Shown here piece by piece: positions 9,147 to 20,956 of a stretch of 64,000 nt of DNA (within the stretch, counting starts at the first letter, position 1; each line of letters begins with the position of its first letter). Location: positions 2,542,001 to 2,606,000 of the forward strand of contig JACGCM010001511.1 in NCBI GenBank assembly GCA_014058105.1. Reading direction: 5' to 3'. The translations under genes were made by a program, and so were the position numbers. Below the pieces are notes generated by a model. It saw nothing but the letters and a program-made list of their open reading frames with translations. It made no database searches and was not told the origin of the DNA. This DNA is from Kingdonia uniflora. Its lineage: Eukaryota > Streptophyta > Magnoliopsida > Ranunculales > Circaeasteraceae.

Positions 9147-10869
9147 GGTCTTCCATCTGTCTCTAGCATTTGAGGAGGTGGGGGTTATGGTGGAAGAGGT
9201 GGGAGGATGCAGTTGATCATTTTCTTCCATGGACCATAGATTTTGGCCATGAAGAAAAAATTTCATCTGTGATTTCTAGTTCTGACTGTTTCCCAGATTT
9301 TGTAGCATGGGATTAGGTTTTGGAAGTTGCTTCAGTTTTTCATCATCTTCTCTGCTAATTCTTGAAAAGCAATTCGAACTGTAACTTTGTGATGTAATAT
9401 ATTATAATTATTGGGGACATTTTGTTATATGCAAAAGTATCATGTAAAGAAAATTTCAAATTAATGAAATAACTTCATTTTGGGGGTCATGATTCTTTGT
9501 CACAAACTTGTCTGTGTAGTTTGCTGTTTGTAAAATAGGAGTTAGATATCATGGGGTATGATAGGGAAAATCGAGCTGGAAGGAGTTCCGTGCGTATGAG
9601 AGTAAATGGTAGTTATAGCTGGGCTTGAAGAGAGAGGAGTTTGAGGAAGTAGTTAGATATTGTTGTCTGCGATCTGTGTACTCGAACTGGATGACAAAGT
9701 TTTTCAAACTATGAGAAAGGGTGGGCTTTGATCTGTAGGTGATACTGTTGGATTTGCGTGATCTTGTATGTTGCCATTTTTATATTTGCTCATACCAAAT
9801 CGAAGAAGATATTTTATACTATGGAAAGAATAACCTGTCACAATATTTTGTATTTTATATTGATATTCTGTTGTTCCGTGAATTTACTTTGAACAATATA
9901 TCCTTTGGCCAAATCAGCGGGGTGATATTTGCAAAGATCTTCCTGGCGGCTATAAAATCATGAATCTTGGCTGTTTTAATTTGTATCTTCTACAGGGATC
10001 ACTTTTCTCTGGAGGTGGTGTGACTAACCATGGTAAGGACTTATGCTCAGCATGCTCAGCTTGTTCAATATGCAGCAGATGGTCAGTATCATCTCAAAGT
10101 TGCTAAACATCGTGAGATATACTTTTGTCGATTGCCGTATGATCTTGTGCTACCGGAATAGCCATTGACTCTTACTGGGATGGATGAGAAAGGGAAGCGT
10201 GTAGAGTATGACTGATTTTTCTGGTGCGACGTGTTTCGGAGGTCATTGTTGAGCGCCACGGTGCAGGAACTGACTGTTCGACAACCCGCATGTGACAATA
10301 TCGTTGAAGAGGATACAAGGGAAACAAATGGAGAAATAATTATGTGTGGGGAACCAAACCATCAAGGTTGCTTTAGATGTAATTGGGGAGCTTGGTAAGC
10401 TCGAAGCCTGGGAGCTCGTAATAAGTAATCTGTTGTTGGAGTATTTTGTGGTTGGGTTTGTATAAATGTAATATGAGTGATCTTAAGATAATAAAGTATG
10501 TAATGCCTCAATCTGATTGAATAATAAAAATAAAAAATTCTATTTTACTCTTTGTGTATGAATATTGTAGGAGACAGCTGTAGGATTTTAACAACTGTAT
10601 TTATATCTTCGAATTTTAAATATTGATCTGTTTTAGGAAATTTGCACGATCTTGGTAGGGTATAAAAGTAAGGTAATTGGTCGTTCGTACTGTGTTTGAG
10701 AAAGAAGTACAAAATTGTGTAATGGCAGACAATAGGAGAGACGTGATGACGGTAGGCGTTATCACAAAAGTCATGATGATGCATTTAACCAAAAAGACGT
10801 GCATGCAGAGACTGCAAGGGTGACTGACACGTGTTTGAAGGAGCCGACATTTCACAAACTGAGAGAGAG
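9147..10869. other. non-coding antisense region of A, with one possible short exon
   Basis: 9147-9620 aligns with 58806-59294 in element C. Near 10030-10161 a plus frame starts MVRTYAQHAQLVQYAADGQY and may be a degraded exon. The rest shows no coding character. Confidence 0.4.
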
Positions 10870-10877
10870 TATAAAAA
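10870..10877 (+). promoter_or_regulatory. TATA box upstream of the main antisense gene in A
   Basis: TATAAAAA is followed by a (CT)n tract, a common plant core promoter arrangement, on the plus strand ahead of the coiled-coil gene. Element B has TATATATA at the equivalent place (35705). Confidence 0.5.
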
Positions 10878-11441
10878 CATGTCTCTCTCTCTCTCTCATA
10901 AATTATCTACAGTTTCAGAGTGAGAAAAAAGTTATGTCAATCTTATTTCCAAGGAGAGGAAACGTTTGAGCGTTGAGTATGATTTGAGAATGAAATCTTC
11001 ATCAAGTGATAGAAAACTGTCTAAGAAGCGATGAGAACGTTCATTATTGAAAAGACGTTCGGGTAATATAGAGGATTGTTGTTCTTCAAGTATAGGTTGG
11101 TAATATAAAGCTCTATCCGGTTGATTTGTTTAGTAATCTGGATGATATTTGTAGTAATCTGCTTGATATGTCTAGTAACCTGTTTGATATGTGTATCTAA
11201 TAATTTAGGGGTTTTGGGATGTTTGAATAAAAATGGAGGAAATGAGTTTAGGTATATGAATAAACTGTTAAAGGGAGAAAAAATGTATTTGGAGAAGAAG
11301 GGGGAAATTTGAAATGATTGATTTTTTATTTTTGTTTTGGGAATTTGTAAAATAGACGTGGGGACTGGGTAGAAGGTGGGTTTGTTTTGTCTGTATGTAA
11401 TGTAGAAAAAATGATAAAAAAATATATTTATGTATATTGTA

Positions 11442-13431
11442 GGTTTGATATGCGATCTAAACCTAGCATTCCCACCAATAAATTTATAGTATCGTCCAGT
11501 TCTGAGGAAATATCATTGTCAGGGAGGGGGGACGAGTGTAGTGTGATGGAGGAAACTGTAAATAGTGTAGAGAAAAGCATAGAGGGTGGGGAACCCAGTA
11601 AGGTTGAGGAGGTGATAGAAATGAAGGATAGATCAGAGAAGGAGAAAGTCCTTGTGATATACCCAAAGGGGGTAGATGTAGAGAAAGAATACTTGAAATT
11701 TAAAAAGAAATTGCAGGGAGAATGGGGAGGTTATGTGGAGGAGCAAGGCTTATGGTTCAGGGCCTATATCCCCGGTAAAGGGGAAGAGGTTGTATACTAC
11801 CAAGTCTCATGCTTGGCGAAGTGGAAGAAGGATAAAGGGATTGGTGAGGGGGTTAATCTCTGACCTTCTTTCAGAAAGGGGTTATGAATGTGTTACAGTG
11901 TTGCCCTGCCCAGTTAAATGGGAATGTTTATGAAATGATGAGGGTATGTTAGGTACTAAATGAAAAATAGAGGAAGGAATGGACTGCGAAGCAGTTCGAA
12001 GCTGAAGATGTGATAAAGTTTTATAAATAGAAATATGTCGAAGGTTGAAGTAGTGGTTACCTATATAGTGATTCCGCTAGGCCGAAATTTTTTAATTTCG
12101 AATCTGCGGGTAAACCATGGAATGACCACCTTGTGTGAGTAGAGGGTAATTGTATGCAGGTTCCAGATAAACCGGCGCTCGAACTGAACCATAGATATTA
12201 TAATCCGAGTAAGTAATGTTGAATAATCTTCAAATAAATAATAACTTGTCTTCGATCTGTTACTTAATGTTGTGTTCCTTGTTTTGGCTAAACCCAAGCT
12301 TGTATCTACTTCGGACAAGACCAGCCTGTTCGACTGTGTTGCTCAAGATCTGGGCAAGCTAAAACAGATACTCAATGAGTTAGGTATCCGTAGAGATAAA
12401 AGGGTAGATTCTGCAGTTCCCAAAGTTCAGTGAGCTCAGGAGAAACGAGCTATGGCTGAGGGAAAGGTTGTCTTGACTATTGCTGATGTTCTTAGTATTC
12501 CACCTCCTATATCTCAGTGCACCAAACGGAATACTTGGCGGCCCATGAGGCTAGCTCGGCAATGTACTTCTGTCACCGGGGTGGCAGCCACGGCATAAGA
12601 GATCGCAAAGTCTATTTCTAGCGATGTGGTTGAGAAACTTGAAGTGAGTGTCGTTGCTCCTACTGAGGTCGAGAAGGCCTCGCTGAAAAGAAAAAGGCAT
12701 GAGGAAGAGGGTAGTTCTCAAACTAATCCTCGTGCCGCAACTAAGATGGCAGAGCTGGAGTTGAAATACTGCTTGATGGCTGGGACGAATCCGGAGCAGC
12801 TCGATGCGGAGTATTACGAACATACTTTTGCGATACTTTTTTGAAATCCTTAATTGTTTCTGTATTCAGACTGAAAACTGTTATGCTGACTTTGACTATG
12901 TATGTTTGTACTGGTAGCTCTCAATGCTGTTGAGTGGGGGGGGAGAAAAAGTATTTGGAAAATAGGAGCCAGGAGTTCGGGGCTCATACAAAGAAGTTTA
13001 AAGTACAATCTGCTCGCATGAAGGAGTTCAAAGATCAATCTGCTCGTATAAAGGAGCTCGAAGCTGAGGTCAAGCTGGAGAAGGAGAACAGAGCTGAAGA
13101 GACTAAAACGACTGCAAAGCTCACAAGAAAGTATTAAGATATGGTGGAGCATGATGATGTGATGTCGAAATCAGTGGAGGCCCTTAAAGTGAAACGAAAT
13201 TACTTCATCTAATCCTATTATGATTTTGGATTGAGTCCAGCTGATGTGGAGCTAGGCCGGGTCGGAAGGTACAAGGAAATTGAGTTCCCTTCAAAGGTTC
13301 TGGAGGCAGTAATGACGGACGCTGGTGTTTCTCCTGAGAAGGTGTTAGAGTTTCCATCAGAAAGTGCCAAACCAGTCCAAGTAGCTAAAAAAAGATTAGA
13401 TCCTCCTTCTGTACATGTTGGTCCGAGTTAG
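11442..13431 (+). pseudogene. main antisense gene of A: multi-exon, transposase_28-like part and coiled coil
   Basis: After an acceptor-like TATATTGTAG, an exon encodes a Ser/Glu-rich segment (FIVSSSSEEISLSGRGDE). After frame shifts comes NGNVYEMMRV, then a region ending in YYNP just before the donor GAGTAAGTAA (12207-12216). The next exon gives KLKQILNELGIRR and, further on, LKRKRHEEEG and GTNPEQLDAEYY. Finally there is a heptad-rich stretch (residues like SARIKELEAEVKLEKENRAE). Each block has a counterpart in the same order in B (36140-38196). The NGN(V/F)YEMMRV block resembles the putative gypsy-type transposon domain (transposase_28) found in plant retroelement proteins. Several stops make this copy non-functional. 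Confidence 0.65.
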
Positions 13432-13702
13432 CTGGTTAGGCAAACATTGGATCCTCCATCTAAGGTAGAAACCAACAAGAATCTCTAAACCTTCTATGGT
13501 ATTCTATTTTTGATTTGATGCAGTTTGTGTGATATCAAAGTGATAGTACTATGTATTTATTGAAGTTAGAGTGATGATCTGAAACATGTTTATTTTGGAT
13601 GTCTGTATTATAAAAAAATATTTGAACTCTGTGTATGAGATAGAACGACTGAGAAAAATGAACTCTGAACTGTAGATATCGTTGAGTTGAGCAAGGGATT
13701 CC

Positions 13703-16260
13703 GTGGCTCGTATTCAACATGTACTTAATAAAACTGAATATGAGATAAGGAAATTTAAGTTGAATTTAGAGAAAACTTTTAAAGAGCTATATAATCTTCA
13801 ATATAGATTTGCTAAGATAAAAATAAAAAGGGATGAGGTGTTAAGGAAGAAAGAGGAAATAGGGTTATTAGTTCGAAAACCAAAAGAGTTGACCTGTTTT
13901 AACGACCCGAGTGATAAGGTTAGGTGTCAAATTATGTTAATAACTCTGACATTGTATTTTGAGGTCGAAGTAGATAGTGAACAAGGGTTAAAAGAAACTT
14001 ATGTAGAGCTTTTGAAGGAGAGAGGCGTAGTTTCGGACCCAGCTTGAGTTATTTTTTTAGCTTAAAAAGCACGTAATCGTTATAGTTTAGAGACGAGAAG
14101 GTATTCTGCTCCAGCTAGTGTGTCTGTTATATGAGGTGATGTAGAACCTTTATTTGATATGTTTGGCTTTATGTAGGATCGGAGGGCTATGAGAATTGTA
14201 TTTTTTAGGATAAGGAAAAAGTAAATAGAGGTTCAAAAGCGATTAGAGGGTGAATTAAAGGGGTTACAAGATGAGTTATTGTAACACGTGGACCAAAAAA
14301 TGTCTTTAACAACGCGGTTATCGAAAGAAGTAGTTGTTCGAATAAAGGTACAAGCGGATTTGAAGGCTTTAGGTGTATTACAGAAAGACATACGTCAGCG
14401 GCTGCACAAAGCGTAAATGACATTAAAGGATCATCTATATCCATCAAGAGCAAAAGTCGCTGCTCGAATAGAACATGAGCGTCATATTGACAGTGTTATT
14501 GATTTTTATGAGGGAGAACTATCTAGGGTAGAGAATAAATTTAGGAAGTTCGTGATGGGATGTGGGAAGGATTTTGATGTAGAGAACGCAAAAGCTGAGA
14601 ATATGTGGTTTACCAAAGGTGATGGAGATATTATTAGTGACAAACCCCTTCCGAGGTCGAGGGAACTATCATCAGAAGAAGGTGAGGAGGAGGTCGAAAG
14701 CCTGTTATCCTGATTACGGCATAAACAACGTCCGCAAGAGGTGGTGACCTTTACCACTCCGATAGATGTGCAATTAATGAACATAAAGAGTTCGAGAGAT
14801 AAATGACAGTCTTCTCATTCCTTGAAGAATCAAAAATAGGGTATTCTCGGGATTTTTTTACCGGCCCTGCATATGTGTTAGATCTTTGTATACTGCTATT
14901 GACGAAAAATGAAATTTGTACTTTGTGATGATGAATGAAACAATGTATTGATATTACTCAGATATCATGTTCTTGATTTAAACTTGTTAACTGTAAGATG
15001 TAATCTGTTGGTATAATCAAATTGTTATGAATGTAAATTGTGATGACAGTTAGAATTGGTAGCTATTCAAAGTCAGTGTAATGCGTTACGCACCCAAAAT
15101 AAACAACTGGACGATGAGCTAAGTTTGAGTCAGGTCGCACTAAAAGGTGCTACTGAGTTAGTAGAAAGAACAAAGGTAGAGATGGTTAAAGAGCGAGACG
15201 TTGGAGCTCGATTATCCGAGGATCTACAGAAGGAAAAAGAAAATATAGCCAACGGACTTAGAAATATAGAGGAGTTAAGAGAAATTATAAGAAAGAAAGA
15301 GGTTGGATTTACAGGTAGCTCGAGGCAAGTGAGCCAGCAGGGAACGAAGTTGACTTATGCTCGAGTTTGTATTACAGGACTATTGGCAGAATTAGAGGAG
15401 GAAGGTAAGAATGTGAAAGACTTACAATTTTAAGTAAATGTGCTTGAAGCAGAGGTAACTGATACGCGAGCGTGCGCTTCTAAGTATGAAGTGTTATAGC
15501 TAGTTGTTGACGTTTTGATAAAGAAGATGGAAGAGGCCCGTAATAGACAGAATGAAGACACAAATGTGGCTTGGAACAAAGTAGTTACTCTAGAGCATAC
15601 CATGCAAGGATTGAAGTTAAATACCTTGGAGCACCTAGATGAGAATACGAAATTGCGTGATGTAAATACGAAGTTAGATGCTGACCTATTACAAGCGGAG
15701 ATAGGTCTTGATGAAAGAAGGGTAGAATGGGAGAATCGTGAAGCAAAACTTGATGGGTCAATGTCTCTGATTTATCATATGGATGAGTTCATGACAGTGC
15801 TGGAGTCTCAGAATTCTGTTGTGCTGGATGAGAAACGACGAGTAGGGAAGCATTACGATCATTTAAAAACTTCACTGAGGAAGCTCAAACTAAACTTAGC
15901 GGGCCTATTCTGTCTAAACAGGTGAAGACTGAAGAAGGTGACGTGTATGAGATAGATATGACAACAGTGATTTCATTCTTTGCATCAGAGTTCCAGAGAT
16001 TCGAAAAAAAAATCAAACTAGTATATTATGTTGTAGTTGGAAAAAGTGTTCAGTGTGACATGGAGGCGATATGGTGTGAGTATCTAGGTCCTAGGCAGCC
16101 GAAATTGGAGTTTAAGGCAGAGTATGGTTAGAGATGGAAAGAAAATTGTTATGGGGAAAATGTCAGAGTTTATGCGTCAACGGGTATACACGGATTATGC
16201 ACCTGACGTTACAAGACCTTCTAATATAGGTGATGGCTCGAGTGATAGCTCTAGTGAGTA
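13703..16260 (+). pseudogene. second antisense coiled-coil region of A, absent from B
   Basis: Long plus-strand frames (13703-14047, 14417-14713, 15056-15433, 15515-15925, 15922-16131) are separated by single stops or AT-rich, intron-like stretches. They encode charged heptad-type sequence such as NKQLDDELSLSQVALKGATE and NTKLRDVNTKLDADLLQAE. The last frame is less helical (TTVISFFASEFQRFEKKIK). In B the main antisense gene ends close to the integrase and nothing equivalent is present. I do not recognise a homologue. It could be a duplicated antisense gene or a captured host coiled-coil gene. Confidence 0.55.
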
Positions 16261-16433
16261 ACGATTATGAGGGTGCGCTAGGTATACTAACGCATATAAT
16301 GTATGAAAATAGGAATGTCTAGAATAATGATTAATATTAACCTTTCGTTAAATCAACGATACCGCATTAGTCGAACATTTATTGTACAGGATGGTCCCCA
16401 GAGGTTATCGAACGTAGAGGAGCATAGATGGCA

Positions 16434-16698
16434 GATCAGTTCGGTTGAAGTCATAAATGATTCGTAACGTAAGAGGTGATTGGTTTGGCCGGAGCAACAA
16501 ATGATATTTAATGTAAATAAATGATCATTTTGGCTAAAACAACAAACGATCTGCAATGTAATAGATGATCAGTTTGGCCAAAACAACAAACGATCTGTAA
16601 TGTGATAGATGATCAGTTTGGCCGAAGTAACAAACGATCTATAATGTAATAGATGATCAGTTTGGCCAAAGCAACAAACGATCTGTGATAAATTTTTA
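16434..16698. repeat. 44-bp tandem repeat, six units, between integrase and antisense genes
   Basis: Units begin GATCAGTTTGGCCAAAAC-like at 16434, 16478, 16523, 16567, 16611 and 16655, a spacing of 44-45 bases. They are followed by AACAAACGATCTGTAATGT. The three central units are nearly identical and the outer ones are more diverged, as expected of an array growing by unequal exchange. The period is not a multiple of three, so it is not a protein repeat. Tandem repeats in the region 3' of pol are an established property of Tat elements. Confidence 0.9.
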
Positions 16699-17960
16699 TC
16701 GGCGATACAATTTTAATCTTCACGTGTTCTAAAAGATTGGGGATTTGATCTCCATGCTCAGTGGCAAGATCGTAAGAACCAAGGCCACTTTTTTCGATAA
16801 TAATAAAAGGGCCTTCCCAATTTTTGGACAGTTTCCCAGCGTTTATTTCCTTTTTGTGCTTGGGAATTTCTCGTAGGACAAGATCTTTAATTTCGAACTC
16901 TCTATGACGAACGTACTTGTTGTAAGATCGGGCTAGAGCTTGGTGGTATCTTCTTAAATTCATGATTGCTCTGTCTCTAGTTTCCTCGATCCAATTCATG
17001 TTACATGCCAACTGATACTCATTCTCTTCATCCGTCATGGTATGGTTGCATATTGGGTGATGATATAGAGTGAGGATGATTGCTTCTGTACCATATGCTA
17101 GTAAGAACGACGTGCATCCAGTTGATACCCGAGGTATTGTGCGATATGACCACAGGACATGTGGTAGTTCTTTGACCCAATTACCCTTCTTCTCTGTCAA
17201 GCACTTTTTGATCTTATCCACTATAGTTCGATTAGCAATTTCCGCCTGGCCATTTCCTTGAGGGTAATATGGATTTGAAGGGGAGTGGATGATATTGTGT
17301 TGATTGAGGAATTCAACGACACTGGAGCCAATGAACTGAGGTCCATTGTTGATTCTGATGAGATGGGGTCAACCGAATCGGATGATGATAGTTTTCCAGA
17401 TGAATTTGATGACTTTGTCTTTACGTGTACGACATAGAGGGACTGCTTCTACCCATTTTGTGAAGTAATCTGTCACTACTAGGTAGTATTTCCTTTTGCC
17501 TAGTGCCATGGGAAATTTTCCTACAAGGTCGAGGGCCCATCTTTTAAATGGTCAAACAACGTTGCTGGAATGGAGTTCCAAGGATGGAGCTCAAATTTGG
17601 GGGACATGTCTTTGGCAGACATCACACTTGCTTACGAGTTCAATGGCTTGAGTTTTCATCTTGGGCCAAAAGACTCCTTGAGTAAGAGCTCGATTTGCGA
17701 GAGATCGTCCCGCTGCATGGGAACCACAAGTCCCCTTATGGAGTTCGTGTAAGAACTTTTAAGCTTCTTTGTTCGACAAACATTCGATGTACGCTCCTGC
17801 AACCGAAATTTTATGAAGGAGACCGCTGTCCACGATGTATCGCTTAACATTATCAAGTACGCGTCTCTTCTCTATGGGATCTGTAAAGAGTTCGCCGTCA
17901 AATATGTTTTTAGTCCCAATATACTTAAGGTAAGGTCGTTTCCAATCGTCCTCGTCCACT
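16699..17960 (-). pseudogene. integrase of element A
   Basis: In minus-strand order: a zinc-binding part (GSHAAGRSLANRALTQG-like and CDVCQRH), the start of the core (YYLVVTDYFTKWVEAVP, first Asp present), then IRINNGPQF, where the family has DNG, and NGQAEIANRTI with the Glu. GNWVKELPHVLWSYRTIPR, the LLAYGTEAI block and the C-terminal AGKLSKNWEGPFIII follow. Frames are broken near 17220-17390 and 17540. The second catalytic Asp is Asn, so this copy could not be active even without stops. Confidence 0.85.
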
Positions 17961-17966
17961 TCAACG

Positions 17967-18012
17967 CCCCCAGTATTGACAAAATTCGAGCTTATGATGT
18001 TAATGCTGGGGG
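17967..18012. other. inverted repeat in the RNase H-integrase linker of A
   Basis: Arms CCCCCAGTATTGAC (17967-17980) and GTTAATGCTGGGGG (17999-18012) pair with two non-Watson-Crick positions. The sequence codes, on the minus strand, for the linker PSINI...VNTGG. The same motif pair occurs in D and, more weakly, in B. Confidence 0.55.
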
Positions 18013-18755
18013 TGGATAATACTTCGATCTTTAGATAACGCGCTTCTGTACCAAGTATTCCTACCAGGTACGCGAGAGAGTCTGAATGTCAATTTTCTCC
18101 GCACTGTAAATGTTCAGGAAAATTTGACTACAGTTCCACCTGCAGACTAAATATTTGCATTTTGTCCTCTAGTTGTTTAAATATGTAGTTTTGGTGACCA
18201 CCGGTCAACCTTCGTTGAACTCAAATTTTAATATAAACTGACTAAACTACCCTCACGCGAGTTGCACGTGAATTTCTCTAGCAGGTGAACAAGTTGTCTT
18301 CCGGTCATCTCTTCCCCAAAACTGTTTCAAACAAATTTGTCTTGGAGGGAAAATTTGGAAGAATCCTTATCTTCTGTAACTATACAAATTTGGAAAACTA
18401 GAATGCAGCCTGATCTCGCCAGCCTTTGATCACAATGTAAGTCTCTCTTTCTCCCTCCTTCTCTCTTTCTTTCTTTCTAAATAGGTAAAATTGGTAGATC
18501 TCTCTCAAGTAAAATTGGTAAATCATAATATAAGCCTTTGATCACAAATCACAATGTAGATCTCATATGTTAAGAATTAAAGTTTGGGTTACAAAATTGG
18601 GGTTTTTTAAAAGTGGTTTGGATTATAAAATAAAATTAGGGTTTTGGTTTTCTTCAATTATGGTATATTAAAAAAATTGGGACTTTTACAAGTGGTGTTT
18701 TTAAATTTGGTATTTTGGGTATGTTACCATGATATTTGTCTTAATTATATAGTGT

Positions 18756-19235
18756 TTGGGAGTATGCTACAATGACAGGAATAATCTAAAAAATGTTATT
18801 ATTCATTGGGGATATATATGGTCTGAGCCTGGGGAGACAGGGTACACACATCGTCTATACATTGATGGGGACATGCATATATTAGAAAATATAGATGGAG
18901 ATCAGTTTTACTATCAAGTTCTGTTGGGGTATATTATGTCTGATGTTGTTGAGATAAATGAAGCTATCTCACCTGGTTCTGGGATAGTGGTGAAGACACT
19001 GTGTGCAGGTGAGATAGTGGATGTTTGTGATGATACAAGTTTGTATAAGATGTGGCATTGTAGTGGTGTGGATAGTATGTGGGATGTTCATTTCTATGTA
19101 TATATAATGCCTATAGATGTTGTACCCCCACCTTTAATTCAACAACCTAATGTAGTTATGATAGAACCAGATGAAGGACCACCAATATGTCATACTTCTC
19201 AAGTTGAGGTTGAGGTTGAGGTTGAGACTACATAG
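18756..19235 (+). pseudogene. PB1-like N-terminal domain of a MULE transposase, remnant
   Basis: The frame contains THRLYIDGDMHILENIDGDQ and FYYQVLLGYI, followed by an acidic tail EVEVEVE. The pattern of a basic or aromatic strand, GGDMH..D.ID.D..S..E, then a glycine-tyrosine strand resembles the PB1-like domain at the N terminus of plant MULE proteins. There is no clear ATG at the start and the catalytic core is missing. The similarity is weak and judged by eye. Confidence 0.45.
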
Positions 19236-19795
19236 CATGAGAGTACACAGTTTGATCCACTTCAACATGAGACTATTGCCAGGGGTAAACAAAAGGTAGT
19301 TGTGACTTAAATAAAAAAAGACTTGCATCAAAGCCAAAGAGAAAAGACAATAGTTTACAAAGTGGTGAAGAGAACACTAAAGAGTTAAGAAACCAAGGGC
19401 AAGTGAAGTACCTAAGGAAGAACTTGATGATTTCCCACATATGGACTTCAGTGGTGATGAACCTAATATTAAAACTGAGGGTGGAGTTGGATTGGGGGAA
19501 GATGCTCCAGCTAATGCAGAAATCGGGGTTGGATAATGGTTAGGGGATAATTGTTAGGGGATAACTGTTAGGGGGGACAATGGTTAGTATGTGCTATGTG
19601 TAGAGTGTGCACACAGGATCAATAATGATTAAGACTATAAACATAACAAGCTTGCATTAGAAGAGTTACACATAACTTGTATCAAAAGAAACTTCAAAAA
19701 TAATAAAACATTTTAATTAATATGGTAAACTATCTCTAACCACTACACTTCCAATCTCATCCCATTGAAGATTTTCTTTAAACTCTTTGCAAAAT

Positions 19796-20089
19796 TTATC
19801 TAATCCCATAGTCAGTCACCTTGACATTCAAATTAGTCGTAGTCTCAAATTCTGTATTCTTCTTTTCTTCTTCATGCATATAGTCATTTAACCACATAAA
19901 GTGCTTGCATTGAACATTTTCACAAACTAAGAATTTCTTACCCTTGCTTCTTTGAGCAGTAGATTTACATAATTTCAAGAATCTACAAGCACCTTTTAGG
20001 TAAACTACAGTCCTCCAAGGACATTCTCTCCCCCAGTGCCCTGTTTCCTCACAACCAAAGCAACCACCTTTGAAAGAGGAGCTACTCAT
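19796..20089 (-). pseudogene. CCHC knuckle plus GRF-type zinc finger protein fragment
   Basis: A 97-residue minus-strand frame has CFGCEETGHWGREC (CX2CX4HX4C) near residues 10-23. It is followed by a Cys-rich segment with KLCKSTAQRSKGKKFLVCEN and CKHFMWLND, which has the GRF zinc-finger pattern (a Gly-Arg/Lys-Lys-Phe turn, then C...F.W.D). The order knuckle then GRF occurs in plant nuclear and transposon-linked proteins. It lies inside the MULE, opposite to the PB1-like fragment, which suggests capture. No intact upstream part is seen. Confidence 0.55.
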
Positions 20090-20956
20090 ATTTAGTGAAT
20101 TTGAAGATTGCCCAATGGCTTCACTTAACCATTGGAAAACACCATAGGTAGGGAATTAACAATTTAAGTACTTTCTACCAGGGTTCTTTATTGATTTAAA
20201 AACATGGAATTGCATTATTCTACTGTAATTTGGCTTCTTGCACATACTATATAACCATGAACAATCCCCAATACCATGAAAAACTAATCACAGATAGGGC
20301 GCAAATCATCCTACAATAAAAATCATAAATCATCAATAAATTAGTATAGGTTAGTCCCAATTTATGATATCCAATACCATGAAAAGCTTGATCACAGATA
20401 TGACACAAATTATCCTGTAATTTGTCTTTAGTCCCCATTTCTTACCTTTAAGCTTCAATGGTGATTTCTCAAAATTTATATAAAACGCCTGATTAATTAG
20501 AGAGACAAAAAGATATAAAGTAATTTTACTTTCATATCATCACCACCACCTCCACCTCCACCTCCACTTCCACCTCCCATATACACAGAGATAAACCAAC
20601 ACCAAAACTCAAAAATAAGAGAGAGAGAGAGAGAGAGAGAGCTTTAATAGAGGTATTTGGGAAGGAAATAACCAATACCAAAACTTAAAAAAAATAAAGA
20701 GATTTGGGAAGGAGAAGACCGTTAGGGATTGTTTTGGGGAATAGATGGCCTAAAGACAACTTGTTCACTTGCTAGAGAAATTCACGTGTAACTCGCGCGA
20801 GGGTAGTTTAGTCAGTTCATGTTAAAATTTGAGCTTAACGAAGGTTGACCGGTGGTCAGAGGCAATTTGGGGACCAAAACTACATATTTAAACAACTAGG
20901 GGACTAAATGCAAATATTCAGTCTGCAAGTAGGACTGTACGAGTCAAATTTTCCCT

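Larger units (their letters stand above)
18117..20955. mobile_element. Mutator-like element (MULE) with ~200-bp TIRs, nested in element A
   Basis: The left end from GGAAAATTTGAC (18117) and the complement of the right end from GGGAAAATTTGAC (20955) are homologous for about 200 bases. Shared blocks include TTTAAATATGTAGTTTTGG, GACCACCGGTCAACCTTCGTT and GTGAATTTCTCTAGCA. Flanks AAATGTTCA (18108-18116) and GAATGTTCG (20957-20965) are a diverged 9-bp duplication. Long TIRs with a 9-bp target site define MULEs. No MURA transposase core is visible. The interior has a PB1-like fragment and an oppositely oriented GRF zinc-finger fragment. The insertion splits the second RNase H of A. Confidence 0.85.

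Noticed and set aside
16434..16698. Regularly spaced 44-bp repeats resembling a CRISPR array
   Set aside because: The units are contiguous without unique spacers and lie in a plant retrotransposon; this is a tandem array.
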